Origin: Pseudomonas kilonensis | Lineage (GTDB): Bacteria; Pseudomonadota; Gammaproteobacteria; Pseudomonadales; Pseudomonadaceae | Assembly (NCBI RefSeq): GCF_001269885.1 | Contig: NZ_LHVH01000020.1 | Span: forward strand, 62,001-126,000 | Reading direction: 5' to 3' | DNA length: 64,000 nt | Part shown: positions 42,218 through 50,542 of the stretch, in pieces | Numbering within the stretch: the stretch's first letter is position 1 | How the letters are laid out: every line of letters starts with the position of its first letter | Notes under the pieces: model-generated | What the model saw: the letters and a program-made list of their open reading frames with translations, nothing else | The model's database searches: none | What the model was told of the DNA's origin: nothing | Position numbers and translations under genes: made by a program

Positions 42218-43010
42218 CGGTCGCCTCCATCCGGCTGAAGGCCAGTGTCGGCACGTCGACGATGCTGGAACCGCCATCGGCCACCAACGTCGCCCCAGTG
42301 ATGATCGACGCATCAGGCGAGGCCAGGAAACGACAGGCGTTGGCGATTTCCTGCGCACTGGCCGGCCTGCGCAACGGCACGTCGGCGCAGACCCGGTCAT
42401 ACGCCTGTTGCAACGTTTCGCCATGGAACTGCATCAATGCCTGCATTTCTTCATCGGCCATGGGCGTGCGGACCCAACCTGGGCAGATCGCATTGACTCG
42501 TACGCCGTGAGGCCCGTAATCCCTTGCCAGGGAGCGGTTGAGGCCCAGCAGCGCATGCTTGGCGGTGGTGTAGCCGCACACGTGCGGGCCTGCCGCCAAG
42601 GAAGCAATGGAGGCGATCAGCACAATGTTGCCGGCGCTTTCCTGCAGCAGGGGCAGGCACGCCCGGGCGCTGTAGAAGGCGCTGTCGAGATTGCTGCGCA
42701 GGGCCGCTTCCCAGGCCGATGGCTGAGTCTCGGTGGCGCTGCCCAATCCCATGCCGCCGGCACAGGCCAGCAGCACGTCGAGTCGGCCAAAACGCGTGCG
42801 AATCTGCTCGACGAAGCCGTCCCAGGTGGTCGGGCAGGCCGCGTCGCCCACCAGCACCAGGCCGCCGATGTCCTCGGCGAGGGTTTCCAGGGGCTCGCGG
42901 CGTCGACCGATCAGCACCAGGTTGGCGCCTTCGGCGGCATACAGGCGGGCGCAGGCCGCACCGATACCGGTGCCGGCGCCCGTGATCACGACGGTGCGTA
43001 ATTCAGGCAT
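42210..43010 (-). CDS. SDR family oxidoreductase 2
   Basis: 266 residues from the ATG at 43010 (MPELRTVVITGAGTGIGAAC). Cofactor motif TGAGTGIGAACARLYAAEGA with LIGRRREPLETLAE, which suggests NADP(H). LLACAGGMG occupies the NNAG position, catalytic Ser is in VLIASIASLAAG and YxxxK in GYTTAKHALLGL. It overlaps the MoaF-like gene by 8 nt at its start and the next SDR by 8 nt at its end, a matched pair of couplings. Role unknown; probably acts in sequence with the other SDR. Confidence 0.88.
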   Translation of the reverse strand: MPELRTVVITGAGTGIGAACARLYAAEGANLVLIGRRREPLETLAEDIGGLVLVGDAACPTTWDGFVEQIRTRFGRLDVLLACAGGMGLGSATETQPSAWEAALRSNLDSAFYSARACLPLLQESAGNIVLIASIASLAAGPHVCGYTTAKHALLGLNRSLARDYGPHGVRVNAICPGWVRTPMADEEMQALMQFHGETLQQAYDRVCADVPLRRPASAQEIANACRFLASPDASIITGATLVADGGSSIVDVPTLAFSRMEATDA

Positions 43011-43824
43011 CGGGATACTCCGTCTGATTGATAACCTGGCAGTAGGAACTGACCGGGAAATTGGAATACTCATCGAACGACTCACCGGCGTAGCCAAAGA
43101 TCTTGCCGTCGCTGCGATGCTGTTGCAGGTCGATCAGCACCAGGCCCAGGGTCGGGATGATTTTTTCCCGCCACACGAACAGGTACAGCTGATCGGCGAT
43201 CTTGTAGGTGTCGCAGCGATCGGTGTCGCACAGGCCTTGTTCAACGCCCTTGAGGCACTGCCACGAGTAGAACTGGTCGTTGAGGTAAATGTGTTCATAG
43301 ACTTCGCTCGGGCTGTAGCGATACAGGTTGCGCAGCCCCACCAGTTCGGTGGTCGGTGCGTGCGGGCACAGGCCAGGCTGCCAGGGACGATCGAGGCTGC
43401 CGTGCAGGAACTGCGCTTGAACCGAGGTCAGGGGCTTGCCGGTCAACGCCCGGCTGTAGAGGCCTTCGCCGGTTTCTTGCTGGCTTGGCATGCGGCCGAT
43501 CACGGCGGTGAAGGACGCGCTGGCGGTATCGAGCACCAGGCTTATCGATGACGTCAGCTCGCCTTCGCGCTTGATGAAGTCCACCAGGTACAGGCCCGGG
43601 CGTACCGACGTGGCCCGGTAGGGCGCGGTGCCGCTGGAGTGCCCATCGGCGGCGTTCCAGGACACGGCATTCTGCTCGAAGCGATGCTCGATCTGCCAGC
43701 CATTGGCGAAATGCAGGGTGAAGGTCTTGCCGTCCAGGTCGGCCAGGTTTGGCAGGATGAAGGCTTCGGGGGCAAAGCCATCGGCCAGGGCGCCGACGGT
43801 GATCCAGTCTGAATAGGTGCTCAT
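43003..43824 (-). CDS. MoaF-like protein
   Basis: 273 residues starting MSTYSDWITVGALADGFAPE. Two lipocalin-like halves typical of MoaF: ADLDGKTFTLHFANGWQIEH and YEHIYLNDQFYSWQCLKGVE; DTYKIADQLYLFVWREKIIP follows in the C-terminal half. The name comes from the monoamine-regulated moa genes of Klebsiella; a molybdenum-cofactor role, as in many annotations, is doubtful. First gene of the MoaF-SDR-SDR operon, about 80 nt downstream of a LuxR-type regulator gene on the same strand. A monoamine connection would suit the FeaR-like gene nearby. Confidence 0.75.
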   Translation of the reverse strand: MSTYSDWITVGALADGFAPEAFILPNLADLDGKTFTLHFANGWQIEHRFEQNAVSWNAADGHSSGTAPYRATSVRPGLYLVDFIKREGELTSSISLVLDTASASFTAVIGRMPSQQETGEGLYSRALTGKPLTSVQAQFLHGSLDRPWQPGLCPHAPTTELVGLRNLYRYSPSEVYEHIYLNDQFYSWQCLKGVEQGLCDTDRCDTYKIADQLYLFVWREKIIPTLGLVLIDLQQHRSDGKIFGYAGESFDEYSNFPVSSYCQVINQTEYPDA

Positions 43825-43902
43825 TGCAAGGCTCCGGTGGTTGAGTTAGCCACTCGGATCATGCGGTGCCGGGCAACGGCGGCCTATCAACCAAATGGTT
43901 GA

Positions 43903-44562
43903 TCAGAGGAACAGTGCGCTGACCAACTCGGTACGGCTGCTCACGCCAACCTTGCGAAACAGGTGGATCAGGTGAGTCTTGATGGTCGGTAAGCCCACCT
44001 CCAGCTCCCGGGCCAATTGCTTGTTGCTGACGCCTTGGCGCAGCAGCCAGGCAATCTGGCGTTCCTTGGGCGTCAAGTCGCCCAGTGGGTCCTCATGGCC
44101 AGGCAAATGGGCCACGGCCAGTTGCAGCAAGGCCTGCAACGCGCTGAGTTGACTCAACTGCTGGCTGGTGAAGACGCCTTGCTCGGCAGTGCGCAGCAAC
44201 GAAATCGCGGCTTGGGGCTGACCGTCCCGATGGGCGAAGACTTCCACCACGTCGACCACGCCGTAGCGCTGCAGGAAGTCGTGATAACGATGGTTGTCAC
44301 GTCGCGGTTGGCGGGCCATCGCCAGGCTCAACGGCACCACGGCCAACTCGCTGGACACGCAGTGGCGCGGGTGCAGCGGATCGAACTGGCGGTAGTTGTC
44401 CAGGTAGTCGCGGTGCATCTCGCCGCTCATCCCATGCAGGCTGAAGTCATGGACCTGCAACTGCCGATCAACGCAGTAGAACGCCGCCCGGCTGACGGGA
44501 ACCAGCTGGGTAAAGGCGTGCAGGCACTGGCCGGCGATGTCCTGGGTGGGGATGACGTTCAT
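43903..44562 (-). CDS. LuxR-type helix-turn-helix regulator
   Basis: 219 residues from the ATG at 44562 (MNVIPTQDIAGQCLHAFTQL). No receiver domain. The N-terminal region (VPVSRAAFYCVDRQLQVHDF, LDNYRQFDPLHPRHC, YHDFLQRYGVVDVVEVFAHR) resembles a GAF- or autoinducer-like sensory fold. The C-terminal LuxR HTH reads LTPKERQIAWLLRQGVSNKQ then VGLPTIKTHLIHLFRKVG. It lies between the MoaF/SDR operon and the cupin/PuuB-like genes, all on the minus strand, and may control either. Signal unknown. Confidence 0.85.
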   Translation of the reverse strand: MNVIPTQDIAGQCLHAFTQLVPVSRAAFYCVDRQLQVHDFSLHGMSGEMHRDYLDNYRQFDPLHPRHCVSSELAVVPLSLAMARQPRRDNHRYHDFLQRYGVVDVVEVFAHRDGQPQAAISLLRTAEQGVFTSQQLSQLSALQALLQLAVAHLPGHEDPLGDLTPKERQIAWLLRQGVSNKQLARELEVGLPTIKTHLIHLFRKVGVSSRTELVSALFL

Positions 44563-44613
44563 GCTCGCACCTTCGCCGAGAGGGCTGCCGGTGGGGCCGG
44601 CAGCCAAGTCCGA

Positions 44614-44979
44614 TCAGGCTACCGCGAAGTAGTGTTTGACGAAACTCTCGCTGAGCACTTCCCACAGCACCGGCGTGCCCTTGGTCACGAACCAGCTGTC
44701 GCCGGCCTTGTAGCGGGTGCTCTGGCCGGTGGTCTCGTCGGTGAGCACTACTTCACCGGTGACCACGGTGGCTTGTTCGGCGAAGGGGTAGACCATCCGG
44801 AACTTGCCTTGGGTGGTGCCGAAGTAGGCGCTGCTGACGGGGTCGGTCGGTGCGCCGAAGGTCATCTTGCCGAAGGCTTTGACTTCGCCTTCGAGAATCT
44901 GCGAACCGAGATCGGCGACGGTTCCCCAGGCGTCCAGGTCGGACAGCTGGATGTCTTTTTCGAGGGTGATAAGGGGCAT
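44614..44979 (-). CDS. Small cupin-domain protein
   Basis: 121 residues from the ATG at 44979 (MPLITLEKDIQLSDLDAWGT); the 37-codon extension upstream passes through the repeat and is rejected. Cupin (DUF861/Cupin_3-like) features: FRMVYPFAEQATVVTGEVVL, KAGDSWFVTKGTPVLWEVL. Such proteins often bind a metal and accompany FAD-dependent amine oxidases of the PuuB type. Lies downstream of the PuuB-like gene with the GTAGGAGCTG repeat between. Activity not predictable. Confidence 0.8.
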   Translation of the reverse strand: MPLITLEKDIQLSDLDAWGTVADLGSQILEGEVKAFGKMTFGAPTDPVSSAYFGTTQGKFRMVYPFAEQATVVTGEVVLTDETTGQSTRYKAGDSWFVTKGTPVLWEVLSESFVKHYFAVA

Positions 44980-45027
44980 GGCAGTGACTCCTGATGATTG
45001 AAAAATAGTGAAGTTGGGTGGCGTGCT

Positions 45028-45129
45028 GTAGGAGCTGGCGAAGCCTGCGATCTTTTGATTTTGACCTTTCGCTCTAGACTCAATGGTCAATGGAAAGATC
45101 GCAGCCTCGTTTCACTCGACAGCTCCTAC
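45028..45129. repeat. Inverted repeat, GTAGGAGCTG type
   Basis: TGTAGGAGCTGGCGAAGCCT on the left and CAGCTCCTAC on the right, with nested GCGATCTTTTGAT and AAAGATCGCAGCC. A remnant of the CTGTGGCGAGGGG family (GGGATAAATCCCCTCC) follows at about 45140-45156. Confidence 0.8.
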
Positions 45130-45157
45130 GGCAGCGCAGCGGGATAAATCCCCTCCC

Positions 45158-46456
45158 TCAGCGACGGCCGTTCCAGTAGCCCGACAGCTGATGCCAGGAC
45201 TTGCCGGCGGTCAGCAGCAATGGACGAATGGCGTCTTTGCCGATGATGGTCGGGCGATGGATCGAGCTGACCAGGTCGTAGCGCGCCGAGCCTTCGCTCA
45301 TGCCTTCGGCCAGCACTTTGCAGATGATGTGGCTCGGGGTGACGCCAAAGCCTGAGTAGCCCTGGACGAAAAACGCGTTGCTGCGACCGGGTAGGGTGCC
45401 GATCTGCGGGAACAGGTTCGGGCTGCACGCCATCGGGCCACCCCAGGCCAGGTCGATCTTCACGTCCTTGAGGTACGGGAAGATCTTCAGCATCAGGCGC
45501 CGGTTCCAGGCCTTGAGATCCTGGGGAATGTGCTCCACCAACGGCGTCGCGGCACCGAACAGCAGGCGGTTTTCGTGGGTGACGCGGTAGTAGTCGATCA
45601 CCGGGCGAATGTCGCTGTAGGCACCGCGAATCGGGCTGATGCGCTGGATCAGTTCGTCCGACAACGGCTCGGTCATCATCTGGAAGGCGTAGGTGTTGAT
45701 GGTCGAGCGGTGCAGTTCCGGTTCCAGCTTGTTGAGGAAACTGTCGCAGGCCCAGAGCAGCTTGCTGGCCCTGACCGAGCCACGCCCGGTACGCACGGTG
45801 ATGCGCTCGCCATAGCTGACTTCCAGGGCCGGGCTGTTTTCGAAAATCCGCACGCCGTGGCTGACCAGGGCCTTGGCCTCACCCAGTAGCAGATTCAGCG
45901 AGTGCACGTGCCCGCCGCCCATGTGCAGCAAGGCGCTGCTGTAGGCCTTGGAGCCGATGATCTGCTGCACGTCGGAGCCGCCGAGAAAGCGGATCTCGTG
46001 TTTGCTGTTGACTGACTTGAAGTCTTTTTCCCAGGCCCGCAGGGTTTTCTCCTGGCGCGCGTTGAAGCCCATGTAGCCGTAGCCGTGGCAGAAGTCGGCA
46101 TCGATGGCGTACTTGGCGATACGGTCCTTGATGATGTCGGCGCCCAGGTCGCTGATCTCGAAGATCTGGCGCAGGCCGTCTTCACCCACGTCCTTCTTGA
46201 TCTTTTCCAGGTCATGACCGATGCCGGCCATGATCTGCCCGCCATTGCGCCCGGTGCCGCCGAACCCCAGGTAACGCGCCTCCAGCACCACGATGTTGGT
46301 GATGCCTTTTTCGGCGAGCTCCAGCGCGGTATTGATGCCGGAGAAACCGCCGCCAATGACCACAACATCGGCGTCCACGTCCTGTTCCAGCGTGGGGAAG
46401 CTGAGGTTGTATTTCTTGGTGGCCGTGTAATAGGTGGGCGTTTCGATATTGATCAT
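45158..46456 (-). CDS. FAD-dependent oxidoreductase, PuuB (gamma-glutamylputrescine oxidase)-like
   Basis: 432 residues from the ATG at 46456 (MINIETPTYYTATKKYNLSF). DAO-type flavoprotein: VVVIGGGFSGINTALELAEK for FAD, then VVLEARYLGFGGTGRNGGQI, the PuuB/OrdL signature in which GRNGGQ contacts the flavin, and a C-terminal FFVQGYSGFGVTPSHIICKV. Family enzymes oxidise amine substrates such as gamma-glutamylputrescine with oxygen, yielding an aldehyde, ammonia and peroxide. Followed by a cupin gene on the same strand. No glutamylpolyamine synthetase is nearby, so the substrate could be a free or different amine. Confidence 0.88.
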   Translation of the reverse strand: MINIETPTYYTATKKYNLSFPTLEQDVDADVVVIGGGFSGINTALELAEKGITNIVVLEARYLGFGGTGRNGGQIMAGIGHDLEKIKKDVGEDGLRQIFEISDLGADIIKDRIAKYAIDADFCHGYGYMGFNARQEKTLRAWEKDFKSVNSKHEIRFLGGSDVQQIIGSKAYSSALLHMGGGHVHSLNLLLGEAKALVSHGVRIFENSPALEVSYGERITVRTGRGSVRASKLLWACDSFLNKLEPELHRSTINTYAFQMMTEPLSDELIQRISPIRGAYSDIRPVIDYYRVTHENRLLFGAATPLVEHIPQDLKAWNRRLMLKIFPYLKDVKIDLAWGGPMACSPNLFPQIGTLPGRSNAFFVQGYSGFGVTPSHIICKVLAEGMSEGSARYDLVSSIHRPTIIGKDAIRPLLLTAGKSWHQLSGYWNGRR

Positions 46457-46767
46457 GACGCAACCTGACAAAGTGAAAGGAAACTCCGTTGCAACGCCTA
46501 CGCAAGGCATTGCAGGGGATGGCCCTATTAAGAGCCCGGATGGGGGCGCCTGTCTTGATCATCCGTGCCGGGGTATTTGACCGAGCGCGCCAGGGAGCCG
46601 AAACCTGCCCATGAAAAGTACAATCTTGGATCTGGAAGGTGCATTTTTCAGCCGCCCGTGATTGCCCATACTGGACCGGCCTTAATCACTGATCCCGCTG
46701 TTTGTGCAACCTCAGGTTGCCGGGCAGAGGCGGGATCGGCAGATGCCAATAATAAAAGAGCCTGTCC
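46457..46767. other. Divergent intergenic region, PuuB-like / HPA hydroxylase
   Basis: 311 nt. No gene or REP element. The last 60 nt contain a GC dyad-like stretch (GCAACCTCAGGTTGCCGGGC, with AACCT-c-AGGTT a perfect 5-bp inverted repeat) about 50 nt before the hydroxylase start, a candidate regulator site. AATAATAAAAG precedes the ATG of the hydroxylase. Confidence 0.4.
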
Positions 46768-47937
46768 ATGAAAAAGCCAAACCCGCTGCTCGAAGACCTC
46801 AAGCCGATCCTGCCGGTCATTGCCGCCAATGCCTTCCAGGCGGAGAAAGACCGTAGCGTGCCTGCCGAGAATATAGCCTTGCTCAAAAGCATCGGCATGC
46901 ACCGGGCCTTCCAACCAAAACCCTACGGTGGCATGGAGATTTCCCTGCCGCAGTTCGCCGATTGCATCGCGCTGCTGGCCGGTGCCTGTGCCAGCACGGC
47001 CTGGGCCATGAGCCTGTTGTGCACCCACAGCCATCAGTTGGCAATGTTCCCGGCCAAGGCCCAGCAGGAAGTCTGGGGCGATGATCCCGATGCCACCGCC
47101 AGCAGCAGCATCGCGCCGTTTGGTCGCACCGAGGACGTCGAGGGCGGTGTGATGTTCAGCGGTGAAATGGGCTGGAGCAGCGGCTGCGATCATGCCGAAT
47201 GGGCGATCGTGGGGTTTCGCCGTAAAAACGCCGAAGGCGCCCAGGACTATTGCTTTGCAGTGCTGCCGCGCAGCGACTATGCGATTCGCGATGACTGGTT
47301 TGCGGTGGGCATGCGCGGCAGTGGCAGCAAGACGTTGATCATCGACAATGCTTTCGTGCCGGAACACCGGATCCAGAAAGCCAAGGACATGATGGAGGGC
47401 AAGTCCGGCGGATTCGGCCTCTACCCCGACAGCAAGATTTTCTACTCGCCATACCGACCTTACTTCGCCAGTGGTTTCTCCACGGTCAGCCTCGGCGTGG
47501 CCGAACGGATGCTGGAGGTCTTTCGCGAGAAAACCCGCAACCGTGTGCGGGCCTACACCGGTGCGGCAGTCGGTGCCGCTACCCCGGCGTTGATGCGCCT
47601 GGCCGAGTCGACCCATCAGGTGGCGGCGGCCCGTGCCTTCCTGGAGAAAACCTGGCAGGAGCACGCCGAATACGGCGAGCGCCATGAATACCCCAGCCGG
47701 GAAACCCTGGCGTTTTGGCGGACCAACCAGGGTTACGCCACCAAGATGTGCATCCAGGCCGTCGATCGCTTGATGGAGGCGGCTGGCGGCGGTGCCTGGT
47801 TCGAAAGCAATGAGTTGCAACGGCTGTTCCGCGACGCCCACCTGACCGGCGCCCATGCCTATACCGACTACGACGTCTGCGCGCAGATTCTCGGTCGTGA
47901 GCTGATGGGGCTCGAGCCCAATCCATCCATGGTTTGA
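46768..47937 (+). CDS. Flavin-dependent 4-hydroxyphenylacetate 3-hydroxylase, oxygenase component (Acinetobacter C2-type)
   Basis: 389 residues of acyl-CoA-dehydrogenase-like fold without acyl-CoA motifs: LKSIGMHRAFQPKPYGGMEI, GACASTAWAMSLLCTHSHQL, GEMGWSSGCDHAEWAIVGFR and RLFRDAHLTGAHAYTDYDVC. This matches the group of two-component flavin hydroxylases (C2 of HPA hydroxylase, HsaA) more than E. coli HpaB. It uses reduced flavin from a reductase to insert oxygen into HPA, giving 3,4-dihydroxyphenylacetate (homoprotocatechuate). The reductase gene follows 65 nt downstream, and the ring-cleavage pathway for the product is encoded next, making the assignment coherent. Confidence 0.85.
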   Translation: MKKPNPLLEDLKPILPVIAANAFQAEKDRSVPAENIALLKSIGMHRAFQPKPYGGMEISLPQFADCIALLAGACASTAWAMSLLCTHSHQLAMFPAKAQQEVWGDDPDATASSSIAPFGRTEDVEGGVMFSGEMGWSSGCDHAEWAIVGFRRKNAEGAQDYCFAVLPRSDYAIRDDWFAVGMRGSGSKTLIIDNAFVPEHRIQKAKDMMEGKSGGFGLYPDSKIFYSPYRPYFASGFSTVSLGVAERMLEVFREKTRNRVRAYTGAAVGAATPALMRLAESTHQVAAARAFLEKTWQEHAEYGERHEYPSRETLAFWRTNQGYATKMCIQAVDRLMEAAGGGAWFESNELQRLFRDAHLTGAHAYTDYDVCAQILGRELMGLEPNPSMV

Positions 47938-48002
47938 CCGCCTGTTCGCTGAACCCTAGAACAATAATCGAGGCCGTCGCTCGAGGCGGCCGGGAGTCTT
48001 GC

Positions 48003-48944
48003 ATGTCCAGTCTTTGTGCTACCGCTTTCGATACCCGCGCGTTCCGCCGGGCCCTGGGTAACTTCGCCACCGGCGTGACCGTGGTCACCGCTGCCACTGA
48101 AGATGGCCGCAAGGTCGGTGTGACGGCCAACAGTTTCAACTCGGTGTCCCTGGACCCGCCATTGATCCTGTGGAGCATCGACAAACGTTCCAGCAGCCAT
48201 GGCGTGTTCGAAGCCGCCAGCCACTTTGCGGTGAACGTGCTGGCCGCCGACCAGATCGACCTGTCGAACAACTTCGCACGACCCAAGGAGGACCGCTTCG
48301 CTGAAATCGAATTCGAGACCGGCGAAGGCGGCGCACCGGTGCTTGTCGATTGTTCGGCGCGTTTTCACTGTGAAAAATTCCAGCAGGTCGATGGCGGCGA
48401 TCACTGGATCATGATCGGCAAGGTCGTGGCGTTTGATGATTTCGGACGCTCGCCGTTGCTCTATCACCAGGGCGCCTACTCGATGGTGCTGCCTCACACG
48501 CGCATGACCAAACGGGAAGAGGGCCAGTCCCCCAGCAGTCACTTCCAGGGGCGCTTGAGCCATAACCTGTATTACCTGATGACCCAGGCACTGCGGGCCT
48601 ATCAGGCCAGCTACCAGCCGCGTCAGTTGTCCACCGGCTTGCGCACCAGTGAGGCGCGGATGTTGATGGTGCTGGAGAACGACGCCGGGCTGAACCTGTG
48701 CGACCTGCAGCGGGAAGTGGCGATGCCGGTGCGCGAGATCGAAGAAGCCGTGGCCAACCTCAAGCGCAAGGGCCTGGTGAGCGATGAAGGCGAGCGGGTA
48801 CGCCTGACTGCCAAGGGTATCGATGAGACCGAAGGGCTCTGGGCGATTGCCAAGGAGCAGCAGGACAAGGTGTTCGACCCGTTCAGCGAGGAACAGGTCG
48901 AGCACTTCAAGCAAGTGCTCAAGGGGGTGATCAAGGGAGCTTGA
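48003..48944 (+). CDS. HPA 3-hydroxylase reductase component: flavin reductase fused to a MarR-like domain (C1-type)
   Basis: 313 residues from the ATG at 48003 (MSSLCATAFDTRAFRRALGN). Residues about 10-170 are a flavin-reductase-like split barrel: NFATGVTVVTAATEDGRKVG, TANSFNSVSLDPPLILWSID, HFAVNVLAADQIDLSN. Residues about 190-313 form a winged-helix, MarR-like domain (QLSTGLRTSEARMLMVLEND, REIEEAVANLKRKGLVSDEG). This two-domain design is known from the Acinetobacter baumannii C1 reductase, where the extra domain lets HPA stimulate NADH oxidation. It supplies reduced FMN to the preceding hydroxylase. Confidence 0.87.
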   Translation: MSSLCATAFDTRAFRRALGNFATGVTVVTAATEDGRKVGVTANSFNSVSLDPPLILWSIDKRSSSHGVFEAASHFAVNVLAADQIDLSNNFARPKEDRFAEIEFETGEGGAPVLVDCSARFHCEKFQQVDGGDHWIMIGKVVAFDDFGRSPLLYHQGAYSMVLPHTRMTKREEGQSPSSHFQGRLSHNLYYLMTQALRAYQASYQPRQLSTGLRTSEARMLMVLENDAGLNLCDLQREVAMPVREIEEAVANLKRKGLVSDEGERVRLTAKGIDETEGLWAIAKEQQDKVFDPFSEEQVEHFKQVLKGVIKGA

Positions 48945-48993
48945 GCGACATTCAGTAAAGACTGGCATTCACCCCTTGTGGCGAGAGATGTGT

Positions 48994-49081
48994 TGTGGGA
49001 GCAAAGCTTGCTCGCGACATAGGCGACTCGATTTCTGAAAGAGTTTCATTGCCTGTATCGCGAGCAAGCTTTGCTCCCACA
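48994..49081. repeat. REPIN between HPA reductase and hpaR1
   Basis: Arms TGTGGGAGCAAAGCTTGCTC and GAGCAAGCTTTGCTCCCACA around a 40-nt middle. It belongs to a subtype (GCAAAGCTTGCTC) shared with 49613-49699 and 54051-54138, all within the hpa region. Confidence 0.85.
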
Positions 49082-49124
49082 ATGAGTCCCCTTGCCGCAG
49101 GTAACTCGGCATCGAAAATGATAA

Positions 49125-49150
49125 GATTTAGTTAACTCATTAACTAAATC
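49125..49150. promoter_or_regulatory. Putative HpaR operator upstream of hpaR1
   Basis: Perfect palindrome GATTTAGTTAA-ctca-TTAACTAAATC, 11-bp arms, ending 18 nt before the hpaR1 ATG. The TTAA-N4-TTAA core is shared with two sites upstream of hpaG1. Implies autoregulation. Confidence 0.75.
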
Positions 49151-49168
49151 CCTCTCGCGAACATACTC

Positions 49169-49591
49169 ATGCCCAAGCTGCGCCAATCCTTGACCCTGAC
49201 TCTGCTCCAGGCCCGCGAAGCGGCCATGGGGTTTTTCCGGCCTTCCCTCAATCAACATGGCTTGACCGAGCAGCAATGGCGGGTCATCCGTATTCTCAGC
49301 CAGCATGATGAGCTGGAGATCAATCGCCTGGCCGAATTGGCCTGCATCCTCAAACCCAGCATGACCGGCGTGTTGGTGCGCATGGAAGCGGCGGGCATGG
49401 TGGTGCGGCGCAAGGCTGAACAGGATCAGCGGCGAGTGCTGGTGCGCCTGGCGCCGCAAGGGCAGGCGAGTTTCGATTCGATGAGCCAGAGCATGGAAGA
49501 GAATTACCAGCGTCTGCAGGACAAGTTAGGGGAGGAAAAATTGCAGACGCTGCTGGGGTTGCTCAATGAGCTGAAGGCGATCAGGCGCTGA
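49169..49591 (+). CDS. hpaR: HpaR, MarR-family repressor of homoprotocatechuate genes (copy 1)
   Basis: 140 residues ([20 protein letters not shown]). MarR winged helix: [39 protein letters not shown] and the wing residues [10 protein letters not shown]. The first twenty residues are the recognisable HpaR N-terminus, and length is that of E. coli HpaR. The expected action is repression of the hpa catabolic operon until HPA or a homoprotocatechuate relative binds. It lies alone between two REPINs, with its own palindromic operator. About two-thirds identical (hand alignment) to the second copy at 58253. Confidence 0.9.
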   Translation: MPKLRQSLTLTLLQAREAAMGFFRPSLNQHGLTEQQWRVIRILSQHDELEINRLAELACILKPSMTGVLVRMEAAGMVVRRKAEQDQRRVLVRLAPQGQASFDSMSQSMEENYQRLQDKLGEEKLQTLLGLLNELKAIRR

Positions 49592-49612
49592 GACCCCGGG
49601 CTAGTTGTTTTC

Positions 49613-49699
49613 TGTGGGAGCAAGGCTTGCCCGCGATGAAGACGCTGCGGTCTTTCAGAGACCGAGGTGCCTGTTTCGCGAGCAAGCTTTGCTCCCACA
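49613..49699. repeat. REPIN between hpaR1 and hpaI
   Basis: Arms TGTGGGAGCAAGGCTTGCCC and GAGCAAGCTTTGCTCCCACA, about 40 nt apart. Its arms differ from each other at two positions. Lies between the convergent ends of hpaR1 and hpaI. Confidence 0.85.
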
Positions 49700-49730
49700 G
49701 ATCCCCTTGCCACAAGGTATTTGATACCGA

Positions 49731-50528
49731 TCAGTACACGCCGCCAACCGCAGGCTTCGGTGTGTCCTTGAACGTCGCCGCCAGTGTCTGCAAGCCCCGC
49801 ATCAACACCGTCGTATCCACGCCCACCGCGACAAACGCCGCGCCGAGTTCGATATAGCGCCGGGCCAGTTTTTCATCGGCGCTGAGAATCCCGGCTGCCT
49901 TGCCGGCCTGGCGGATGCGGGCGATGGCGTCTTCGATGGCCGCTTGCACCTCCGGGTGACCGGGGTTGCCGCGAAAACCCATGGACGCGCTCAGGTCCGC
50001 CGGGCCGATAAAGACCCCATCCACACCTTCCACTGCCGCAATTTCATCCAGGTTGGCCAGGCCTTCGCGGCTTTCGATCTGGACCAACAGGCACATCTGT
50101 TCGTCGGCCTTGTCGAGGTAACCGGGGATGCTGTTCCAGCGTGATGCCCGGGCCAGTGCGCTGCCGACGCCGCGTACGCCATGGGGCGGGTAGTGGATGG
50201 CGCGCACCAGTTCGCGCGCCTGGTCGGCGCTTTCCACCATCGGCACCAGCAGGGTCTGCACGCCAATATCGAGCACTTGCTTGATCAGCGCCGTGTCACC
50301 GATCACCGGGCGTATCACCGGCTGGCTGGGGTAGGGTGCCACGGCCTGAAGCTGGCCGAGCAAGGTGCGCAAGTCGTTGGGCGCGTGTTCACCGTCGATC
50401 AGCAGCCAGTCGAAGCCGGCGTTGGCCGCCAGTTCCGCACAGTAGGCATCGGCCAACCCCAGCCACAGGCCGATCTGCGCCTCGCCGCTGCGCAGGCGTT
50501 GCTTGAAGGTATTGATGGGCATGTCCAT
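49731..50528 (-). CDS. hpaI: HpaI, 4-hydroxy-2-oxo-heptane-1,7-dioate aldolase
   Basis: 265 residues from the ATG at 50528; a second ATG two codons later is equally possible. Class II metal-dependent aldolase: [34 protein letters not shown] (catalytic His), [30 protein letters not shown] (metal-binding Glu) and [15 protein letters not shown]. It cleaves the C7 hydroxy-oxo-diacid into pyruvate and succinic semialdehyde, the last step of the pathway. Final gene of the hpaG1-to-hpaI operon. Confidence 0.93.
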   Translation of the reverse strand: MDMPINTFKQRLRSGEAQIGLWLGLADAYCAELAANAGFDWLLIDGEHAPNDLRTLLGQLQAVAPYPSQPVIRPVIGDTALIKQVLDIGVQTLLVPMVESADQARELVRAIHYPPHGVRGVGSALARASRWNSIPGYLDKADEQMCLLVQIESREGLANLDEIAAVEGVDGVFIGPADLSASMGFRGNPGHPEVQAAIEDAIARIRQAGKAAGILSADEKLARRYIELGAAFVAVGVDTTVLMRGLQTLAATFKDTPKPAVGGVY

Positions 50529-50542
50529 GAAACGGTCTCCGA

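Noticed and set aside
43003..43824. Molybdenum cofactor biosynthesis role for the MoaF-like gene
   Set aside because: No other moa/mob genes nearby; the name derives from a monoamine-regulated gene set, and the SDR neighbours do not suit cofactor synthesis.
46612..46662. 16-codon ORF (starts MKSTILDLEG) before the HPA hydroxylase
   Set aside because: Too short, no Shine-Dalgarno, no coupling to the next gene.
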